The notes under the pieces were generated by a model. It made no database searches. It saw only the letters and a program-made list of their open reading frames with translations, and was not told the DNA's origin. From positions 1-64,000 of the forward strand of contig JAHLKX010000005.1 of assembly GCA_020444515.1 (NCBI GenBank): a DNA stretch of 64,000 bases, in the 5' to 3' direction. This stretch comes from Bacteroidota bacterium (GTDB lineage: Bacteria > Bacteroidota > Bacteroidia > Bacteroidales > JAADJA01). The stretch's first letter is position 1; every line of letters begins with the position of its first letter. Of this stretch, positions 26,420-35,819 are shown piece after piece. Both the position numbers and the translations under genes were made by a program.

Positions 26420-27313
26420 ATGCCGGATACAAAAAAGAAAAAGCAGAAGCGCTGGTACAATAAGCTCAGGAATAAATACCGCCTGGTGGTCCTGAATGAT
26501 GATACTTATGAAGAAAAATTTTCTTTCAGATTGTCGCGGTTGAATGTGTTTGTTACGGTTGGATTTACTTCCATATTGCTGATCATTGTCACCATTTTTC
26601 TGATCGCTTTTACACCCTTGCGTGAATATATTCCCGGCTACACCGACGTTACCTTATCCAGAAGGGTGAATGATCTTTTGCAAAAGACTGATTCCCTTGA
26701 AAATATTTCAAGGCAAAAAGCGGCCTATATTGAAAACATAAGGCGTATCATCGAAGGTGAAGATATCCCGTTTGATAGTCTGGGGCAGGTTGCTTCATCC
26801 GAATCTGCTGATCCAGATCAAATTCAATACCGTCGATCCATGGAGGATAGCCTCTTGCGTGAAGAATATAGGACGGAAACTTCCTATGATCTATATTACA
26901 ATGAAAACGAAGAGCTGACCATTGCCAGGCAATCGCGGAGCAGTATGTTTTTCTTCAATCCACTGGAGGGTATCGTGACATCAGAATTTGATCTTGGTGG
27001 AAAACATTACGGGATTGATATTGTTTCCAAGCCCAATGAAGCGGTTAAAGCAACCCTTGATGGTACCGTCATTTTTGCCGATTGGTCCATTGAAACAGGA
27101 TATACGATCAGTATCCAGCATCAAGGTAATTTTATTTCGGTGTACAAACACAACTCGGTCCTGCTGAAAGAACAGGGCAGTTTTGTCAAGGCTGGTGATC
27201 CGGTTGCCATTGTTGGTGAATCGGGTGAGCTTTCTACTGGTGCCCATCTCCATTTTGAATTATGGTATAATGGAACACCTGTCAATCCTCGCGATTATGT
27301 GGCTTTTAAATAA
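26420..27313 (+). CDS. M23-family cell wall endopeptidase
   Basis: A 297-residue protein. A basic cytoplasmic start is followed by one membrane helix (about 48-72), a coiled stretch and a C-terminal M23 domain from about 185. The zinc ligands are present: HYGID (HxxxD) and GAHLHFELW (HxH), so the enzyme should be active. M23 peptidases cut peptidoglycan cross-bridges in the periplasm. It is first in a run with dxr and rseP. Confidence 0.9.
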   Translation: MPDTKKKKQKRWYNKLRNKYRLVVLNDDTYEEKFSFRLSRLNVFVTVGFTSILLIIVTIFLIAFTPLREYIPGYTDVTLSRRVNDLLQKTDSLENISRQKAAYIENIRRIIEGEDIPFDSLGQVASSESADPDQIQYRRSMEDSLLREEYRTETSYDLYYNENEELTIARQSRSSMFFFNPLEGIVTSEFDLGGKHYGIDIVSKPNEAVKATLDGTVIFADWSIETGYTISIQHQGNFISVYKHNSVLLKEQGSFVKAGDPVAIVGESGELSTGAHLHFELWYNGTPVNPRDYVAFK

Positions 27314-27343
27314 ATTTATCCCAACAAAACAGAAAGATTCAGT

Positions 27344-28516
27344 TTGAAAAAGCGGATTGCCATACTCGGTTCAACAGGCTCCATTGGAAAACAAACCCTG
27401 GAGGTAATTGATCAACACCCGGAACAATTTATCGTTGAGGTTCTGACAGCTCAGAATAATGCCGAACTGTTAATTGAGCAGGCCATAAAATATAGACCCA
27501 ATGCTGTTGTCATTGGTCACGATTGCCTCTATAATTCTATCATGGAAGCCCTCGATCCGCATGATATAAAAGTGTATGCTGGTGAGGATGCCATAACCCA
27601 GGTCGTGGAAATGGAATCAATTGACATGGTGATGATGGCACTGGTGGGTTTTGCAGGGTTAAAACCGACAGTGGCTGCAATCAAATCCGGAAAGCAGATA
27701 GCCCTCGCCAATAAAGAATGTCTGGTAGTAGCCGGAGAATATATCTCAAAACTTGTTATTCAAAACCATATAAATCTGATTCCGGTGGATTCAGAACATT
27801 CGGCAATTTTTCAATGCTTGACGGGTGAGAATCCTGATCATATTGAAAAAGTAATATTGACGGCATCAGGAGGTCCGTTCAGAAACCATGATTGGGAGGA
27901 ACTGGAAAATGTTACCATTGCGGATGCATTGAATCACCCAAACTGGAACATGGGAGACAAAATTACAATTGATTCTGCTACGCTGATGAATAAGGGTCTC
28001 GAGGTGATTGAGGCCAAATGGCTGTTCGGACTCGATCCCGAACAAATTGAGGTGGTGATCCATCCCCAATCCATCATTCATTCCATGGTACAATTTACAG
28101 ATGGATCCATCAAAGCACAAATGGGATTGCCCGATATGCGATTGCCTATATTATATGCATTGGCTTATCCAGAACGGTTAAAAAGCGATTTCCAGAGATT
28201 CAGTTTTTCGGAAACCAATCAACTTACATTTGAATCTCCTGATATTAAAAAATTTCGTAATCTTGCACTCGCTTTTGAAGCCCTGCAAAAGGGCGGAAAT
28301 ATGCCTTGTGCTCTGAACGCAGCCAACGAGGTTGTTGTTCAGGCTTTTTTAAAAGGAAAAGTAGGTTTTCTGCAAATTCCGCAAATCATTGAATCCTGTC
28401 TATCATCCATGCAATATATCACAAATCCTACATTTGATGACTTTTTTGAAACGGATCATGAGACCAGGAAAAGGGCAATAAAAATGATTGAAGGAAAAAA
28501 AGATAAAACAATTTAA
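27344..28516 (+). CDS. dxr: 1-deoxy-D-xylulose 5-phosphate reductoisomerase
   Basis: A 390-residue enzyme that makes 2-C-methyl-D-erythritol 4-phosphate in the non-mevalonate isoprenoid pathway. NADPH site: ILGSTGSIGKQTLEVI at the start. LANKECLVVAGE, VDSEHSAIFQCL, ASGGPFR and NWNMGDKITIDSATLMNKGLE are the metal and substrate motifs. The usual LANKET reads LANKEC here. The start is TTG, fixed because the Rossmann strand begins at residue 3. Confidence 0.96.
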   Translation: MKKRIAILGSTGSIGKQTLEVIDQHPEQFIVEVLTAQNNAELLIEQAIKYRPNAVVIGHDCLYNSIMEALDPHDIKVYAGEDAITQVVEMESIDMVMMALVGFAGLKPTVAAIKSGKQIALANKECLVVAGEYISKLVIQNHINLIPVDSEHSAIFQCLTGENPDHIEKVILTASGGPFRNHDWEELENVTIADALNHPNWNMGDKITIDSATLMNKGLEVIEAKWLFGLDPEQIEVVIHPQSIIHSMVQFTDGSIKAQMGLPDMRLPILYALAYPERLKSDFQRFSFSETNQLTFESPDIKKFRNLALAFEALQKGGNMPCALNAANEVVVQAFLKGKVGFLQIPQIIESCLSSMQYITNPTFDDFFETDHETRKRAIKMIEGKKDKTI

Positions 28517-28561
28517 CGCTTTTGGCGTTGGATAATTCTTAATTAACGATATCGAATTTTA

Positions 28562-29890
28562 ATGGAAGTGGTTATCAAAATACTGCAATTTTTATTGAGC
28601 CTCTCAATTCTTGTAATCATTCACGAATTTGGCCATTTCATTGCAGCTAAAATTTTCAAAACAAAAGTTGAGAAATTTTATTTGTTTTTCAACCCATGGT
28701 TTTCTGTTTTTAAATTCAATTACAAAGGAACAGAATATGGAATGGGTTGGTTACCCCTGGGTGGTTATGTAAAGATTGCCGGGATGATCGATGAATCCAT
28801 GGATAAAGAGCAACTGAAAAAGCCTCCTGAGCCATGGGAATTTCGGTCAAAGCCTGCATGGCAACGTCTGATCGTAATGTTGGGTGGTGTTACCATGAAC
28901 ATTATTCTGGCCGTGCTCATTTATATTGGAATGCTAGCCTTTTGGGGGGAAGAGTATTTACCTACGGAAAGTGTAAAATATGGAATTGTTGTTGATTCGG
29001 TGGGTTCGGAATTGGGACTTCAGAATGGTGATAAGATTCTGAGTGTTGATAAAGAAAAAATTGAGAATTTTAGGAAAATCCCTGAAAAGCTCATCCTCGA
29101 TGAAGCCAAAACTCTTCAGGTTGAGCGTGATGGGAACATTATGAATATTGAGGTTCCACAAGGATTTCTGAATAAGCTTGTTAAACATCGCTCCGCTGAG
29201 TTTATTGGTGTCCGATTTCCATTTGTAGTTGATCGTTTTTCGAAAGATTCACCCGCCCGGGAAGCAGGATTGCAAAAGGATGACCGGATTATTGGGCTCA
29301 ATGGCGAATCAACACCCTATTTTGATGAGTTCCTGGCCCGGGTCGACAAGCTGGCGGATCAGTTGGTTGAGGTTAAAATTATTCGATCGGCAGATACCAT
29401 GAACATTCCCATCAAAGTATCATCGGAAGGAAGAATTGGGGTTTACCCTGTGAGCAACATGGCCGATTTCTTTGAGATCAGAGAACGAAATTATTCCTTT
29501 ATTGAAGCCATACCAGCCGGAATCAGTAAAACCTATTATGGCATTGGAAATTATTTCAAGCAGCTCAAACTCATTTTCTCACCCGAAGTGAAAGCCTACG
29601 AATCGGTGGGTGGATTTATAACCATTGGTAGTATTTTCCCTTCAGAATGGCATTGGCAGAGTTTCTGGTCCCTGACCGCTTTTTTGTCAATTATGTTGGC
29701 CATTTTGAATGTGCTCCCGATACCAGCCCTCGATGGCGGACACGTGATGTTTCTCATGTATGAGATCATTACCCGACGCAAACCCAGTGATAAATTTATG
29801 GAGTATGCGCAAATTACCGGGATGATCATTTTATTTGCCCTGCTGATATTTGCCAATGGAAACGATATCATGGGCTTGATCAATAAATAA
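28562..29890 (+). CDS. rseP: Site-2 zinc protease RseP
   Basis: A 442-residue M50 intramembrane protease. The zinc site HEFGH lies near residues 21-25 in the first helix, and the third ligand is in PIPALDGGH near 392. Two PDZ-like regions sit between (DSVGSELGLQNGDKILSVD and DSPAREAGLQKDDRIIGLNG). RseP cuts membrane-bound anti-sigma factors and cleared signal peptides. It follows dxr, as in most Bacteroidota. Confidence 0.94.
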   Translation: MEVVIKILQFLLSLSILVIIHEFGHFIAAKIFKTKVEKFYLFFNPWFSVFKFNYKGTEYGMGWLPLGGYVKIAGMIDESMDKEQLKKPPEPWEFRSKPAWQRLIVMLGGVTMNIILAVLIYIGMLAFWGEEYLPTESVKYGIVVDSVGSELGLQNGDKILSVDKEKIENFRKIPEKLILDEAKTLQVERDGNIMNIEVPQGFLNKLVKHRSAEFIGVRFPFVVDRFSKDSPAREAGLQKDDRIIGLNGESTPYFDEFLARVDKLADQLVEVKIIRSADTMNIPIKVSSEGRIGVYPVSNMADFFEIRERNYSFIEAIPAGISKTYYGIGNYFKQLKLIFSPEVKAYESVGGFITIGSIFPSEWHWQSFWSLTAFLSIMLAILNVLPIPALDGGHVMFLMYEIITRRKPSDKFMEYAQITGMIILFALLIFANGNDIMGLINK

Positions 29891-29899
29891 AAAGTTCTG

Positions 29900-29907
29900 T
29901 ACTTTTG
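29900..29907 (+). promoter_or_regulatory. Promoter -7 box of the NhaC-type antiporter gene
   Basis: TACTTTTG, 15 nt before the GTG start at 29923. Confidence 0.5.
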
Positions 29908-29922
29908 CTGAAAAACTAACAC

Positions 29923-31845
29923 GTGTCAGTTTTCGGAAGAACCATCAGTCTATTTTGTTTCATTCTTCTTTTTCTATCCATAAGTGCATTTGCTTCAGAA
30001 AAAGCATATCCTTCTTTTGAAGTAGAAATTCCAAAAACCATCATCCAGCATATTCCGGTTGAGATAGAGATCGTTTTTCTTGAACCTAAAATAATCACCA
30101 GTGATACGCTTTCTGTTAAACTGGGTGAGGATATACAGAAAATTGTATTGGTTGACGGGCGGTATATTTTTTCGAAAACTTTTGATAGCAGCGAAGAGTT
30201 GGTAATCTCGGCCGCTGGTTTTGAATTCCAAAAGCTGATCACACCTGTTCCTTTGTGGATGTCGGTATTGCCACCCCTATTTGCGATCTTGATCGCCCTG
30301 ATATTCAGAGAGGTCTACGTCGCGCTTTTTGTTGGTGTTTGGATGGGATCAGTCATCATCACCTATTATCAAGGCTATACCATTTTCGGTGCCCTCTTTT
30401 ACGGTTTGTTTTCCATCATTGATGTTTATATTTTGGAATCGCTGAACGATTCTGCTCATTTATCAATCATCGTATTTTCGATGATGATTGGAGCCATGGT
30501 GACTTTGATCTCTGATAATGGAGGTATGCAAGGTGTGGTAAATTATCTGGCCCGTTTTGCCCGTGGACCGCGCTCCGGTCAGTTTGTTACCTGGTTAATG
30601 GGAATGGCCATCTTTTTTGATGATTATGCCAATACACTGGTGGTGGGAAACACCATGCGACCCGTTGCAGATCGATTGGGTATTTCGAGAGAGAAACTAA
30701 GTTATATAGTCGATTCAACAGCAGCACCCATTGCTTCAATCGCTTTCGTGACAACCTGGATTGGGGCCGAATTGAGTTATATTCAGGATGGTATCCGAAC
30801 CCTTAGTCTCAATGAAACTGCTTATGATGTGTTTTTGAACTCACTTCAATATTCCTTTTATCCGATTCTCGCTTTGGGTTTTGTATTAATCCTTATTTTA
30901 TCCAGGCGTGATTTTGGTCCCATGTTAAAAGCCGAAAGATTGATGCTTCAGAATGGGGTTCCTGATTATCATCCCGGGGTGAACGAAGAGGGTCAGCAAA
31001 AAAAAGGGATCAAGGAAAGGTGGTACAATGCAGTTATTCCAGTGGTTGTTATTGTAGGGGGGACCATTGCCGGACTGATCAGTACAGGACTTGAGAATAC
31101 CAGCTGGGATCCTACATTTGGTTTTGTTAAAAATATCTCCAATATCATCGGGCATTCCGATTCTTATCGTGCTTTATTATGGTCATCCCTGGCAGGCGTA
31201 TTGGTAGCAGTGTTGCTGACAGTTGGACAAAGAATTTTAAGTCTTCGCGAAAGTGTTGAGAGCTTGATTTCGGGCTTTAAAACCATGATTACTGCCGTAT
31301 TGATCCTGGTATTGGCATGGTCGATTGCCCTGATTACAAAATACATGCATACCGCTGATTTTATTTCCAATATCTTACTGGAAGTCAACATTGCACCTTA
31401 CGTGATCCCTTCCATCACTTTTATTCTTGCCGCACTGGTGGCCTTTGCAACAGGTTCATCATGGGGCACAATGGCCATACTCTATCCCCTTATTTTGCCT
31501 TCTTCCTGGCTGATTGCGCAGGAGTCGGGTTTGGATTATGACCAATCAATGGCTATTTTTCATAATGTCGTATCCACAGTCCTTGCCGGGTCGGTTTTGG
31601 GTGATCATTGTTCCCCCATATCTGATACAACCATTCTGAGTTCATTGGCAAGCTCCTGCAATCATATCGAACATGTTAGAACGCAACTGCCTTATGCCCT
31701 CGTAGTGGGTGGTGTAGGGGTTTTTGCAGGTACACTCCCGGCTGCTTATGGGGTACCCACATACATTTTATTCCCAATTGGAATCCTGATTCTTGTTCTT
31801 ATCCTCAGGGTTTTTGGTCGTAAATCAAATGTTCAGCAATCCTGA
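29923..31845 (+). CDS. NhaC-family Na+/H+ antiporter with an exported N-terminal domain
   Basis: A 640-residue membrane protein. From about 105 on it is a NhaC-type antiporter (FREVYVALFVGVWMGS, DDYANTLVVGNTMRPVAD, DSTAAPIASIAFVTTWIGAEL, TGSSWGTMAILYPLILP, VLGDHCSPISDTTILSS), with 11 or so helices. Unusually, it starts with a signal-peptide-like helix and about 75 residues of beta-rich soluble sequence (YPSFEVEIPKTIIQHIPVEI) that should face the periplasm. The start is GTG. The transported ion may be Na+ against H+; related proteins carry malate/lactate. Confidence 0.85.
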   Translation: MSVFGRTISLFCFILLFLSISAFASEKAYPSFEVEIPKTIIQHIPVEIEIVFLEPKIITSDTLSVKLGEDIQKIVLVDGRYIFSKTFDSSEELVISAAGFEFQKLITPVPLWMSVLPPLFAILIALIFREVYVALFVGVWMGSVIITYYQGYTIFGALFYGLFSIIDVYILESLNDSAHLSIIVFSMMIGAMVTLISDNGGMQGVVNYLARFARGPRSGQFVTWLMGMAIFFDDYANTLVVGNTMRPVADRLGISREKLSYIVDSTAAPIASIAFVTTWIGAELSYIQDGIRTLSLNETAYDVFLNSLQYSFYPILALGFVLILILSRRDFGPMLKAERLMLQNGVPDYHPGVNEEGQQKKGIKERWYNAVIPVVVIVGGTIAGLISTGLENTSWDPTFGFVKNISNIIGHSDSYRALLWSSLAGVLVAVLLTVGQRILSLRESVESLISGFKTMITAVLILVLAWSIALITKYMHTADFISNILLEVNIAPYVIPSITFILAALVAFATGSSWGTMAILYPLILPSSWLIAQESGLDYDQSMAIFHNVVSTVLAGSVLGDHCSPISDTTILSSLASSCNHIEHVRTQLPYALVVGGVGVFAGTLPAAYGVPTYILFPIGILILVLILRVFGRKSNVQQS

Positions 31846-31866
31846 CACTTTTCTGCAAATTAATTC

Positions 31867-31874
31867 TATTTTTG
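31867..31874 (+). promoter_or_regulatory. Promoter -7 box of the TauE/SafE gene
   Basis: TATTTTTG, 19 nt before the ATG at 31894. Confidence 0.55.
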
Positions 31875-31893
31875 AAGCCGTAAATTAATTCAC

Positions 31894-32685
31894 ATGACCT
31901 GGATTGAGGCTGTTATATTAATTGTATCAGGGCTATTGGTTGGATTTATCAATACCCTGGCAGGGGGAGGTTCTATCATCTCACTTTCTATATTGATGTT
32001 TCTTGGATTACCTGCCAATATTGCAAATGGAACGAATCGGGTAGCTATTTTTATCCAGAATATTGCCGCTGTCGGAAGTTTCAGACAACAGAAGGTCCTG
32101 GATCATCGCAAAGGGTTTTGGCTTGCCATCCCGGCTACACTTGGCAGTATTTTGGGGGCATGGATTGCTGTTGATCTGGACGAATCCATCATAGAAAAGG
32201 CCATTGCCATTGTGATGCTTATTATGATGATTGTCATCCTTTACAAGCCCCAACGTTGGCTTAAAGGTAAAGAAGATCTGCAAAAACGAAAAGTGAGTTT
32301 TTGGCAGGGTCTCCTGTTTTTTGCCATTGGAATTTATGGTGGGTTTCTTCATATGGGGGTCGGCTATGCCTTGCTGGCAGGAATTGTTCTGGGTGCTGGT
32401 TACGATCTTGTTAAAGCCAATGCCATAAAAGTCTTCATTATCCTGATCTGGTCACCCGTTATACTCATTGTCTTCATGATCAACGGACAGGTAAACTACC
32501 TGTATGGATTGATATTGTCCATTGGAAACGTTTTGGGTGCTTTGATCGCTTCGAGATTGGCGGTTAAACAGGGAGCTGCTTTTGTCCGTTGGGTAATCAT
32601 TGCCGTGATTCTTCTTACGGCTGCTCATGTATTTGGGTTGGTTGATATTCAGGACATGGTGGGTTCACTGATCCAAACCAATTAA
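31894..32685 (+). CDS. TauE/SafE-family permease
   Basis: A 263-residue protein with eight or so membrane helices. It shows the duplicated family motif: LVGFINTLAGGGSIISLSILMFLGLPANIANGTNRVAIF in the first half and YGGFLHMGVGYALLAGIVLGAGYDLVKANAIKVFIIL in the second. The family exports sulfite, sulfoacetate or related organosulfur anions; substrate unknown. Its stop is 2 nt from the convergent dCMP deaminase stop. Confidence 0.88.
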   Translation: MTWIEAVILIVSGLLVGFINTLAGGGSIISLSILMFLGLPANIANGTNRVAIFIQNIAAVGSFRQQKVLDHRKGFWLAIPATLGSILGAWIAVDLDESIIEKAIAIVMLIMMIVILYKPQRWLKGKEDLQKRKVSFWQGLLFFAIGIYGGFLHMGVGYALLAGIVLGAGYDLVKANAIKVFIILIWSPVILIVFMINGQVNYLYGLILSIGNVLGALIASRLAVKQGAAFVRWVIIAVILLTAAHVFGLVDIQDMVGSLIQTN

Positions 32686-32687
32686 AT

Positions 32688-33179
32688 TTATTGATCTTTG
32701 TATTTTAAAATTTCATGCGAAAAATATTCCAGCCTGATCCCTGCTTCACGGAACATTTCTTCCGATTCCTGACCTTTATGATATTTTTTTTCACAAACCA
32801 CTCGTTCAATGCCGCAATTGATAATAAGCATAGCACAGGTCCGACAGGGCGTCATCCGAACATAAATGGTAGCACCTTCGAGGGGAATACCTCTGCGGGC
32901 TGCCTGGGTGATGGCATTTTGTTCGGCATGAACCGTTCGAACACAATGTTGACTAATGGAGCCATCTTCATGGATCATCTTTTTCATCAGGTGACCCACA
33001 TCATCACAATGGGGTAGCCCCCTTGGTGATCCCACGTATCCGGTAACCAGTATTTGTTTGTCACGGACAATAACACAGCCGGCGCGACCCCGATCGCAGG
33101 TAGCTCTTTTTGAAACAGAATGAGCCAAATCCATAAAGTATTCATCCCAGGAAGGTCGGATATATTTTTCTTCACTCAT
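32688..33179 (-). CDS. dCMP deaminase family protein
   Basis: A 163-residue zinc deaminase. The catalytic site is HAEQNAI and the two zinc cysteines are in MTPCRTCAMLIINCGI. A further Cys/His site (GCVIVRDK, CDDVGH...HCVRTVH) matches the deoxycytidylate deaminase group, which makes dUMP for thymidylate synthesis. I start at the ATG at 33179; a TTG lies two codons upstream. A nucleotide-kinase-like gene precedes it, consistent with a deoxynucleotide role. Confidence 0.9.
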   Translation of the reverse strand: MSEEKYIRPSWDEYFMDLAHSVSKRATCDRGRAGCVIVRDKQILVTGYVGSPRGLPHCDDVGHLMKKMIHEDGSISQHCVRTVHAEQNAITQAARRGIPLEGATIYVRMTPCRTCAMLIINCGIERVVCEKKYHKGQESEEMFREAGIRLEYFSHEILKYKDQ

Positions 33180-33185
33180 CTTCAA

Positions 33186-33281
33186 TCATTTGTTTTCGAG
33201 TATAATTTTAATTGTATTTTCTTCAGCAAACTCTTCGGCACCGATGATTTTGAATCCTCTTTTCAAGGCAAAAATAAGCAT
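33186..33281 (-). pseudogene. Possible GNAT-like C-terminal remnant or 31-residue ORF
   Basis: The gap before the dCMP deaminase has a short frame ending LKRGFKIIGAEEFAEENT plus nine residues. It resembles the last strand of a GNAT acetyltransferase (GFKxxG...). Neighbouring frames upstream, back to the stop at 33339, hold pieces that could be earlier parts, broken by stops. It could be decay or chance. Confidence 0.3.
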
Positions 33282-33338
33282 CACACTGAAGCGATTCAGT
33301 GTTTAAAACGGATTTTTTGAACGGCGTGCCCACGTCTT

Positions 33339-33905
33339 TTAATCTTTATTTTGTTCAATTTGATGGAGAATTTCAGCAATCTTACGATAAAGTACTTTTA
33401 CCGAATCATTGTTTTCAATAACAAAGTCAGCCATTTCAATGCATTTACGGAGATTTTGTTTATTGGGATCGTTGGTTATCATTTCTCTTTGTTCATTGGC
33501 AATAAATGTGTCGAAGTCAATTTTGTCGGTTTCTGAATTTCTTAAAACAATGCGGTCGAACCGTTTTTTGGGATCGGCATCCACTGCCAACAGGTAAAAA
33601 TTTGATTTATTGCGCAGACTGGTTATTTCTCCGGGCGTACGGATGCTTTCAATAATAGCATTATGATTCTCTTTCCTGGCCTTTTCGAATAAGGAATCAG
33701 TTATGAATGATGGGCTGTTGCTTTTTCTTAGTTCATTGGCAACCATAACCATGCTATCCCGATTCTCAGGTAATCCTTTTTTTCGTATTTCATCAAGGAG
33801 GTAAGCTCTGACAGAATAATGTGCGAAGTTTTTTTCTTTTACCAAGAAATCGACAATGGTTCCTTTACCTGCTCCCAATGTGCCGGTGATGCCAATAATA
33901 AGCAT
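33339..33905 (-). CDS. P-loop nucleotide kinase-like protein
   Basis: A 188-residue protein with a P-loop at the start (IIGITGTLGAGKGT, 3-16) and a predicted LID-type region (DPKKRFDRIVLRN). It resembles the dephospho-CoA/deoxynucleoside monophosphate kinase group, but I cannot fix the substrate. IIESIRTPGEI probably holds substrate. It is preceded by the LOG-family gene with 1 nt between, so the two are cotranscribed, likely with dCMP deaminase. Confidence 0.7.
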   Translation of the reverse strand: MLIIGITGTLGAGKGTIVDFLVKEKNFAHYSVRAYLLDEIRKKGLPENRDSMVMVANELRKSNSPSFITDSLFEKARKENHNAIIESIRTPGEITSLRNKSNFYLLAVDADPKKRFDRIVLRNSETDKIDFDTFIANEQREMITNDPNKQNLRKCIEMADFVIENNDSVKVLYRKIAEILHQIEQNKD

Positions 33906-33906
33906 G

Positions 33907-34527
33907 TTAAATGTTTCTATTGTTTAGGGCACCGGTTTTCCGTTCTTCCTTTATATCATCGATCCATTTAGCGATCTGAACAGGTTCATAGGCGCGCATC
34001 ATTTCGATGAGTTCCCCGGCATTTTCTGAGACCATGATGTTCTTACGGTGTTCTTCTCTCACAAATCCTTCTGCAACGCAATGATCGAGGAAGGCCAACA
34101 ACCCATTGAAATAGCCATTGATATTCAACAGACCGACAGGTTTATCATAAATGCGCAATTGATTATAGGTTAAAACTTCCGAAAGTTCATCCAGGGTACC
34201 AAAACCACCAGGCATCGCTATGAATCCATCCGATAATTCAGTCATCATTTGTTTGCGCTGCGGCATGTCGGGAACAACATGCAATTCTGATAGTCCCAAA
34301 TGAGCTATTTCAAGGTCGGCAATGCTTTGAGGAATGATTCCGATGCAGGTTCCTTCATGGGAAAGCACCTCATCCGCCAAAATTCCCATTAAACCAACAT
34401 TACCTCCTCCATATACCAAACCAATTCCTTTTTTTGCCAGTTGATGTCCGAGAGCAGATGCCGCCGCTTCGTAAATTGAGTCCTGACCTTTGCTGGAACC
34501 ACAAAACACACAAATCTTTTCCATCAT
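33907..34527 (-). CDS. LOG-family protein (TIGR00730 Rossmann fold)
   Basis: A 206-residue protein with the LOG signature PGGFGTLDELSEVLTYNQL near 107-125 and the start ICVFCGSSKGQD. LOG enzymes release the base from nucleoside 5'-monophosphates (cytokinin riboside phosphates in plants; AMP in bacteria). First gene of a three-gene run with the kinase and dCMP deaminase. Two ATGs in a row at the start; either may be used. Confidence 0.9.
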   Translation of the reverse strand: MMEKICVFCGSSKGQDSIYEAAASALGHQLAKKGIGLVYGGGNVGLMGILADEVLSHEGTCIGIIPQSIADLEIAHLGLSELHVVPDMPQRKQMMTELSDGFIAMPGGFGTLDELSEVLTYNQLRIYDKPVGLLNINGYFNGLLAFLDHCVAEGFVREEHRKNIMVSENAGELIEMMRAYEPVQIAKWIDDIKEERKTGALNNRNI

Positions 34528-34546
34528 TGTTACAACTTAAAAAACG

Positions 34547-34554
34547 CAAAAATA
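34547..34554 (-). promoter_or_regulatory. Promoter -7 box of the LOG-family gene
   Basis: TATTTTTG on the minus strand, 19 nt before the first ATG. Confidence 0.55.
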
Positions 34555-34630
34555 CAAAATAACAATCCATCGATCGGGTGGGTTTTTTAAACAATTGTGT
34601 TCAATTCATCGTTATTTTGTCCCTTTAAAC

Positions 34631-34638
34631 TATTTTTG
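34631..34638 (+). promoter_or_regulatory. Promoter -7 box just before rbfA
   Basis: TATTTTTG, ending only 4 nt before the rbfA ATG at 34643; if used, the mRNA would be leaderless. Confidence 0.45.
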
Positions 34639-34642
34639 CAGC

Positions 34643-34978
34643 ATGGAATCTACACGTCAGCAGAAAGTTTCACGGTTGCTCCAAAAAGACCTGGGTGAAA
34701 TATTCCAGTTCGAGGTTGGTAATTTGTTTGGAAATGTAATGATCACCGTCACAAAAGTTCATGTTACGAAGGACATGTCCATTGCAACAATTTATGTAAG
34801 CCTCTTTGGAACGAACAATAAAGAAGACTTGTTAAAAAACATTCGTCATCATGGGAATGAAATCCGTTATAAACTGGGCAGAAGAATTGGCAAACAGGTC
34901 CGTGCTATTCCCGAACTGAAGTTTTACGAAGATGATTCGTTGGATTACATTGAAAACATAGAAAAGTTGCTGGATTAG
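34643..34978 (+). CDS. rbfA: 30S ribosome-binding factor A
   Basis: A 111-residue KH-like protein that helps mature the 16S rRNA 5' end. The start ESTRQQKVSRLLQKDLGEIFQ and later VTVTKVHVTKDMSIATIYVSLFG-type strands are diagnostic. The ATG at 34643 gives the usual start. It is the first gene of a run with a methyltransferase and a LolE-like permease, an order common in Bacteroidota. Confidence 0.92.
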   Translation: MESTRQQKVSRLLQKDLGEIFQFEVGNLFGNVMITVTKVHVTKDMSIATIYVSLFGTNNKEDLLKNIRHHGNEIRYKLGRRIGKQVRAIPELKFYEDDSLDYIENIEKLLD

Positions 34979-35012
34979 TAAAACCCGACTTTGATTAACA
35001 AAATTACCAAAC

Positions 35013-35819
35013 ATGCAGTACGACCCAATTAAACGCAGTCTGGGCAATGTATTTAATAAACGACCAGTTTTAAGAAAATTGTTTTATAAACTGCTTGATC
35101 TGCTTCTTTTGCGCACATGGCATGTTAAGAAAGAGATTCGCCAATGGGCAATGCAATATCCTGGTAAAGCGGAGATTCTTGATGCTGGCTCCGGTTTTGG
35201 TCAGTACAGCTATTATCTTGCAAATAAAAATAAGAAATGGAAAATATTGGGGGTTGATGTAAAGGATGAACAGATACTGGATTGTTCGCAATTTTTTGAG
35301 AGGATCGGAAAAAGCAATGTTAGCTTTGCCTATGCCGACCTAACAAAGTACGAGGAAATCAATCGTTTCGACCTGGCTCTTTCAGTAGATGTTATGGAAC
35401 ATATCCTTGAAGATGTTGAAGTATTTAAAAATATTCACGCAGCTTTAAAACCGGGAGGAATGATCCTGATCTCAACACCTTCTGATCAGGGCGGGTCGGA
35501 TGTACATGATCATGAACATGAATCCTTTATTGATGAGCACGTTCGCGATGGCTACAACATCAATGAAATACAGGAAAAACTAAAATCGGCAGGATTTAAT
35601 AAAACAGAAGCCCGTTATAGCTATGGATCCCCCGGAAAAATCTCGTGGCGTTTATCGATGAAATACCCGATTTTAATGCTGAATGCATCCCGTCTTTTTT
35701 TTATCATCATCCCCTTTTATTATTTGATAACATTTCCGTTGGCTCTGTTATTGAATTATATGGATGTTCATACTGTGCATAAAACCGGGACAGGTCTTAT
35801 TGTTAAAGCCTGGAAATGA
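35013..35819 (+). CDS. Class I SAM-dependent methyltransferase with membrane tail
   Basis: A 268-residue protein. The SAM site is ILDAGSGFGQYSYYL near 55-69, with VDVKDE and later LSVDVMEHILEDVEVF typical of the Methyltransf_11/23 type. About residues 220-250 form a hydrophobic segment (SRLFFIIIPFYYLITFPLAL) that may anchor it to the membrane. The substrate is unknown. Its stop overlaps the next start (ATGA), so it is coupled to the LolE-like permease gene. Confidence 0.82.
   Translation: MQYDPIKRSLGNVFNKRPVLRKLFYKLLDLLLLRTWHVKKEIRQWAMQYPGKAEILDAGSGFGQYSYYLANKNKKWKILGVDVKDEQILDCSQFFERIGKSNVSFAYADLTKYEEINRFDLALSVDVMEHILEDVEVFKNIHAALKPGGMILISTPSDQGGSDVHDHEHESFIDEHVRDGYNINEIQEKLKSAGFNKTEARYSYGSPGKISWRLSMKYPILMLNASRLFFIIIPFYYLITFPLALLLNYMDVHTVHKTGTGLIVKAWK

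Noticed and set aside
28515..28529. Small hairpin AACGC/GCGTT after dxr
   Set aside because: Five pairs and no T run, too weak for a terminator; dxr and rseP are probably cotranscribed.
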